DNA of 10,756 bases from Phoronis ovalis (taxonomy: Eukaryota > Phoronida > Phoronidae), in assembly GCA_028565635.1 (NCBI GenBank), contig JAOXYB010060302.1:1-10756 (forward strand), given 5' to 3'. The position numbers and the translations under genes were made by a program. This document shows, piece after piece, positions 7,664-10,756 of this stretch. Positions within the stretch are counted from its first letter, which is position 1. Each line of letters starts with the position of its first letter. The notes beneath the pieces were generated by a model, which had not been told where the DNA came from, did not search any database, and saw only the letters and a program-made list of their open reading frames with translations.

Positions 7664-8601
7664 TATGATACAGTGCACGGTATTGCCCGACAATAGTGTA
7701 ACATCTACTATATCACTGGTGAAAAAATTCTCCCTCCATTAATTTCCTTGATATTTGGAGGTGTAATGAATGCAGACTATAGGTTTATTTTCAATAAATT
7801 GTCTTGATAACAATTCCTATGGCAATCAGTTTTTACTTTTTTTTTAGAAAATGTGATAAAGTAATTAGTGTTCTAATAAGTAAACAGTATGTACGTTATG
7901 CTGTAACATTCAATCAAGTTCTGTCTCTTAGTGACAATGTCTAGTGCTTCTGGAGGAAGTTCAACTGGTCACTGACCCAACAGTAATAGCAAGAAGTGTT
8001 AACATATTTAGAAGAAAAACTCCATTGTATTTAATTTATTTACATATACACTATAAATGGTTTGTTTTCGTGTATACCTGTTACATACATGTGTTTTAAA
8101 TAACTATGTACTTTCAATTAGATTGTACAATTTATTTATCACAAAATTAACACAAAAGGACTTACTGGTTACCCAGCGGCAACAACATCATCATGTTAAC
8201 ATGAGGGAAAAAACTGGCAAACAATAAACAAACAAGCTCCCTTAAAAATCTTGATTTGCAATGATAGATATCTTCCTTGTGATGTTTTTTGTATGGTAAA
8301 ATTCTAAATGTTAAGTTTTGTAGCAGAATGAGTATACAAGTTCCTTTTTTCTCCATGCAACTTTTTGAACAAAGCCAAACATTCACTCATAAAGATGTTT
8401 ATTTTTACATTACAATAAGATGGTGCCATATCAAACTAAAAATTATTGTACATAATCTTCAGTTAATAAATATTTTAAAAAATGTTTCCCCTAATAATTT
8501 GTAACCTTTATTTTGATAACAACACATTTTCTCGGTGTTCCACCACACCCGTTACAAAGGTCCGACAATAATCGTATGGCAATACCATGCACTGTATCAT
8601 A
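7664..8601. repeat. Inverted repeat pair, 24 nt, 890 bp apart
   Basis: The arms 7664-7687 (+ strand TATGATACAGTGCACGGTAT then TGCC) and 8578-8601 (reverse complement) match at 23 of 24 bases, far beyond chance at this distance. The one difference is silent if both arms are read as Y-D-T-V-H-G-I-A (CAC against CAT). Each arm also lies next to the 9-mer CCGACAATA in the same + orientation (7687-7695 and 8562-8570). The pair may be ends of a non-autonomous element or an inverted duplication of a small coding segment; no target duplication is obvious. Confidence 0.6.
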
Positions 8602-9104
8602 CACACGCAAGCCAACTGATAATAAACAGTCAAGGAACAGCACCGGACTTTTGTAGTAAGTGAAAGTAAAACATTTTCCACGCCTCAAATTGTCCTATTT
8701 TCACGTTTTTCACGCTTTAAAATCGCGGTGGAATTTATCGTTCACGTGGGAAAACTCATTCACGATTCACTAACTAATTTCTGTTAGTTTTGCCATTCAC
8801 CGTTAACACCGTTACAAAAAGTGCAAATTGTATACATTCCATTCTTTAAATAATTCACAATATTAAGTTAAATGCCTAACATTTACCTGTCCTCATGAGA
8901 GTTATTAACCTTTTCTTACAGAGCCTTGGATTGGATCAATTTGAAATCGATTGATCATTTTATAAATGTGCTATAGTAAATGCAATATGTTTATAAAATA
9001 TTTTCAGTTGTTTCTCTTTTAAAAATGAAGCACATTTAAGGAATAGGTGCTGTAACTTTTATGCTATTGCTTTTTTGTATACAGTAGTCTACAGTAATCT
9101 ACGA

Positions 9105-9112
9105 TATAAAAA
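9105..9112 (+). promoter_or_regulatory. Possible TATA box of the PAN-domain gene
   Basis: TATAAAAA lies just before the signal-peptide exon. If used, transcription would start near 9130-9140, which excludes the ATG at 9115 and makes the ATG at 9160 the translation start. It follows two direct copies of TACAGTA(G/A)TCTAC (9080-9102). Confidence 0.35.
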
Positions 9113-9114
9113 TT

Positions 9115-9241
9115 ATGCATCTGAATAAAAATTCCAGACAATTACAATTTACGGTTGTCATGTGTGTGATGCTTATACCTTTACCAGTTTTTACTGTCAC
9201 ACAGTTTTTTGAGATGACAATGGGAAATTACAAAATTTCAG
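9115..9241 (+). CDS. Signal-peptide exon of a secreted PAN-domain protein (first coding exon)
   Basis: From ATG 9115 the frame is open to 9241 and ends at a strong donor (G, then GTGAGT at 9242), leaving one base of the next codon: a phase-1 intron. The translation has a short polar N-end, then a hydrophobic stretch TVVMCVMLIPLPVFTV typical of a signal peptide, followed by TQFFEMTMGNYKIS. Likely cleavage is after the FTV/TQ region. The ATG at 9160 (MCVMLIPLPVF) gives an equally good, more compact signal peptide and fits the upstream TATA-like box, so the start is uncertain between the two. The phase matches the PAN exon at 10118, on the same strand 0.9 kb downstream, which supports one gene. 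The exon is too short to identify by homology alone. Confidence 0.65.
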
Positions 9242-9394
9242 GTGAGTAATATTTTAAACTTATCTTTCGTACAGAACATCTGCTAACGTTTATAATGAAC
9301 ACTGCGTCGCTGAATACACGTGCTAAAATTTAATTTAGGATAACAAGACTACTGGACATTGCAATACAATACTTTTTACATTACTCTAGCTATT

Positions 9395-9620
9395 TGAGTT
9401 TTGAAACGTTTGTATTTTAAAACGGTTGGCACGGCAACATGTATTATACTTTACTTTTTTTATATTAATCTACTTGAATTTTTAAAAGCTTATCACATGC
9501 AGCCTATGTATTTTGAAACGTTTGGCACGGCACCGTATGTGGTATTGCATTAATTATATTACCTTGATGTCTGAATTTTGAAACACGGCGCACTATATGT
9601 ATTTTGAAACGTTTATCACG
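9395..9620. repeat. Degenerate interspersed repeat, core ATTTTGAAACGTTTGGCACGG
   Basis: Related phrases of the form TTTTGAAACG-TTTGGCACGGCA recur at 9398-9410, 9413-9436, 9509-9532, 9573-9590 and 9600-9613. Spacing is uneven and copies are truncated (for example GAAACACGGCGCA at 9579). It lies in the intron after the signal-peptide exon. It looks like a decayed tandem array, possibly part of a mobile element; no family is recognised. Confidence 0.65.
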
Positions 9621-9949
9621 TCAGGGGTCCGTGTAACATTTATTAATTCAAAATATCAAAGAAAGACTTTTAGATTTTTCAACCAAAAACAAAAGTCAAA
9701 ATTTAAACTCAAGTAGCCAACTTTAAAATATTATATTTGTAACTACTTTTCATATATTTCACATCAAACCGCTAGATAGGAATGTACTGGTGTATCGTTA
9801 AACATTCAAAATATTTGAAAATAAGCCATGTTTTAATATTCAAAATTGAAATTAAGGATATTTGGAACGCTGTATATGCCACATCTCGACTATAAAATGC
9901 CGGTGCATGGATCGATTGTCAGCATACTAGCATACAGGCTATACGACCA

Positions 9950-10052
9950 GGAGTGGGTTTCTCGAAGCTATATCTGTCGAGCATCTGTGCTAAGTGTATC
10001 GTAAAGTCTTAGACGTAAGATACGAGTTATAGTTTAGAGAAACCCACCCCCG
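9950..10052. mobile_element. Palindromic MITE of the GGGTTTCTCGA type
   Basis: The left end GAGTGGGTTTCTCGAAGCTA (9951-9970) is matched, reverse-complemented, by the right end TAGTTTAGAGAAACCCACCC (10030-10049). The inner arms ATCTGTCGAG../..GATACGAGTTAT and GCTAAGTGTATCG../..GTCTTAGACGTAAG pair imperfectly, so the whole unit folds into one ~100-base hairpin. Short palindromic elements with ends like TGGGTTTCTC are abundant in many marine invertebrate genomes. No clear target duplication was seen. It sits in the intron between the signal-peptide and PAN exons. Confidence 0.75.
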
Positions 10053-10117
10053 ATGTGTAAATCCAAATAGATCTAATATAACGTATAATATATGCATATT
10101 TTTAAATTTGTGTCAAG

Positions 10118-10321
10118 GAGCTCAACCCTTCCAAAGTGTCAATGTTAAACACATACAGAGATGCGCAATCTTGTGTATGACATTCTATAACGGGTGCTGC
10201 TGCACAGCTATGTACAATGCGGAATCTAAATTGTGCGAAGGGACAAATATTGCTGTTAACCCACCAACTACTACTGTTGTCGCATCTGCGGGATGGAAGA
10301 TTCTTAGAGGATTTTGTCACG
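10118..10321 (+). CDS. PAN/apple-like domain exon of a secreted protein
   Basis: The exon starts after TGTGTCAAG (AG at 10116-10117; an AG three bases later would keep the same phase) and ends with one base before donor GTATGT (10322). It is a symmetric phase 1-1 exon of 204 bases, the type used for shuffled extracellular modules. The ~68 residues resemble a PAN/apple fold: SVNVKHIQRCAILCM (C-x3-C helix), NGCCCTAMYNAESKLCE (C..A.Y......C strand), then a Thr/Val-rich loop and WKILRGFCH. PAN domains bind proteins or carbohydrates outside the cell. Six or more Cys agree with secretion; the CCC triplet is unusual. Joined to the exon ending at 9241 it continues in frame. Further exons must lie beyond the window, since the open frame past 10322 ends at 10378-10380 without domain character. 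Confidence 0.72.
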
Positions 10322-10679
10322 GTATGTATAGTTTTTCACAAATTCTACCGTTGGACAGTCATATCAATAAGTTGTTTTAAAGCCACCAGTATATTAAACT
10401 ATGTCACTCTATGAATACAACCTCGAAGTCCCATGCAAACCTACGAATGGAAGGGATAGTTAGAGGAGGAAGGTTGGATTACGAGCATGTGCATCGTATC
10501 TCCAATTTTTTCGGGAAGACTTCATCTTTTAAAATATTTACTTATTTCCCAAAAACTTAAAATCACACTTCTATATATTTACAACTAATAAATAAATATA
10601 AGATGCAACATAAAGGTCGCAGATATATTTTTAATCCAAACTTGGTACATGCGTTTTTAAAATTAAAAACTGAACAAGT
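10322..10679 (+). other. Intron after the PAN exon
   Basis: It starts with donor GTATGT and continues past the window end. No further exon was recognised, and no acceptor leads into a convincing open frame. The sequence is AT-rich. Confidence 0.55.
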
Positions 10680-10756
10680 ACCGTATTTTCTTTAATAATC
10701 GCCCCCTGTTTTAATAATCGCCCCCTCTAATAATCGCCCCTTCTAGTGACTAAAAT
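10680..10756. mobile_element. Probable DNA transposon terminus with subterminal TAATAATCGCCCC repeats
   Basis: After TA, the sequence CCGTATTTTCTT leads into three tandem copies of TTTAATAATCGCCCCC: 10691-10706, 10710-10725 and a shorter one at 10728-10740, spaced 16-19 bases. CCGTATTT starts followed by repeated AATAATCGCC boxes resemble ends of DNA transposons in invertebrates, where subterminal boxes bind transposase. The element runs off the window, so its other end, coding content and superfamily cannot be seen. Confidence 0.6.

Larger units (their letters stand above)
6071..9104. other. 3-kb stretch without a recognised exon
   Basis: This is probably intron or 5' flank of the minus-strand sHSP gene on its left side and 5' flank of the plus-strand PAN gene on its right. 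I searched both strands for the missing sHSP N-terminal exon and found no convincing candidate. Contents that can be named are listed separately: degenerate repeats (6583-6945), a hairpin (7004-7025), an HSE/TATA motif (7455-7485) and an inverted repeat pair (7664-8601). Around 8699-8775 the hexamer TTCACG recurs five times together with one CACGTG E-box, with no known meaning. Confidence 0.45.

Noticed and set aside
8491-8688. 65-codon minus frame with Cys-rich LCNGCGG segment
   Set aside because: Unrecognised. It overlaps the inverted-repeat arm and may be repeat-derived, so it is mentioned only with that finding.
10102-10320. 72-codon minus frame
   Set aside because: Antisense shadow of the PAN exon, which has Cys pattern, phase and splice support on the + strand.

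Overview
The window reads as AT-rich nuclear DNA from an invertebrate animal. Evidence is spliced exons with GT..AG borders, AATAAA polyadenylation signals, extracellular domains on phase-1 exons (PAN/apple, F5/8C discoidin), a metazoan small heat-shock protein, a relaxin-receptor/GRL101-like GPCR remnant, and a high density of foldback and MITE-like elements. This mix suits a lophotrochozoan, most likely a bivalve mollusc, but the sequence alone does not prove that. No bacterial operon, tRNA, rRNA or CRISPR array was seen.

Layout. 1-1354: no recognised gene; a GC-rich microsatellite at the left edge and a strong ~200-bp foldback element (976-1173). 1355-2875 (+): the last two exons of a gene ending in a discoidin domain, with a poly(A) signal at 2925. 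3193-4168 (+): a broken GPCR running from the end of TM3 to TM7. It is split in TM5 by a 416-bp element (3459-3874) with 46-bp terminal inverted repeats, an exact 8-bp target duplication and an internal minisatellite. It also carries a frameshift before TM7 and changed signature residues. 4169-5180: nothing recognised. 5187-5459 (+): remnant of a hAT transposon. 5726-6070 (-): last exon and poly(A) signal of a small heat-shock protein gene; its 5' exons were not found. 6071-9104: no recognised coding sequence; it holds degenerate dispersed repeats, a heat-shock-element plus TATA motif on the + strand, and a 24-nt inverted repeat pair 890 bp apart. 9105-10321 (+): the start of a secreted-protein gene, with a signal-peptide exon and then a PAN/apple exon, both joined in phase 1. 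Its intron contains a degenerate repeat array and a palindromic MITE. 10680-10756: the start of another probable DNA transposon that runs off the window.

How the parts relate. The discoidin gene at the left and the signal-peptide/PAN gene at the right share strand and phase-1 extracellular exons, so they may be tandem relatives of one secreted PAN-discoidin family; this is inference. The strongest observation is the clean, datable insertion of an unusual minisatellite-bearing element into the GPCR copy. Removing the element and one target copy leaves the GPCR reading frame continuous across the site.
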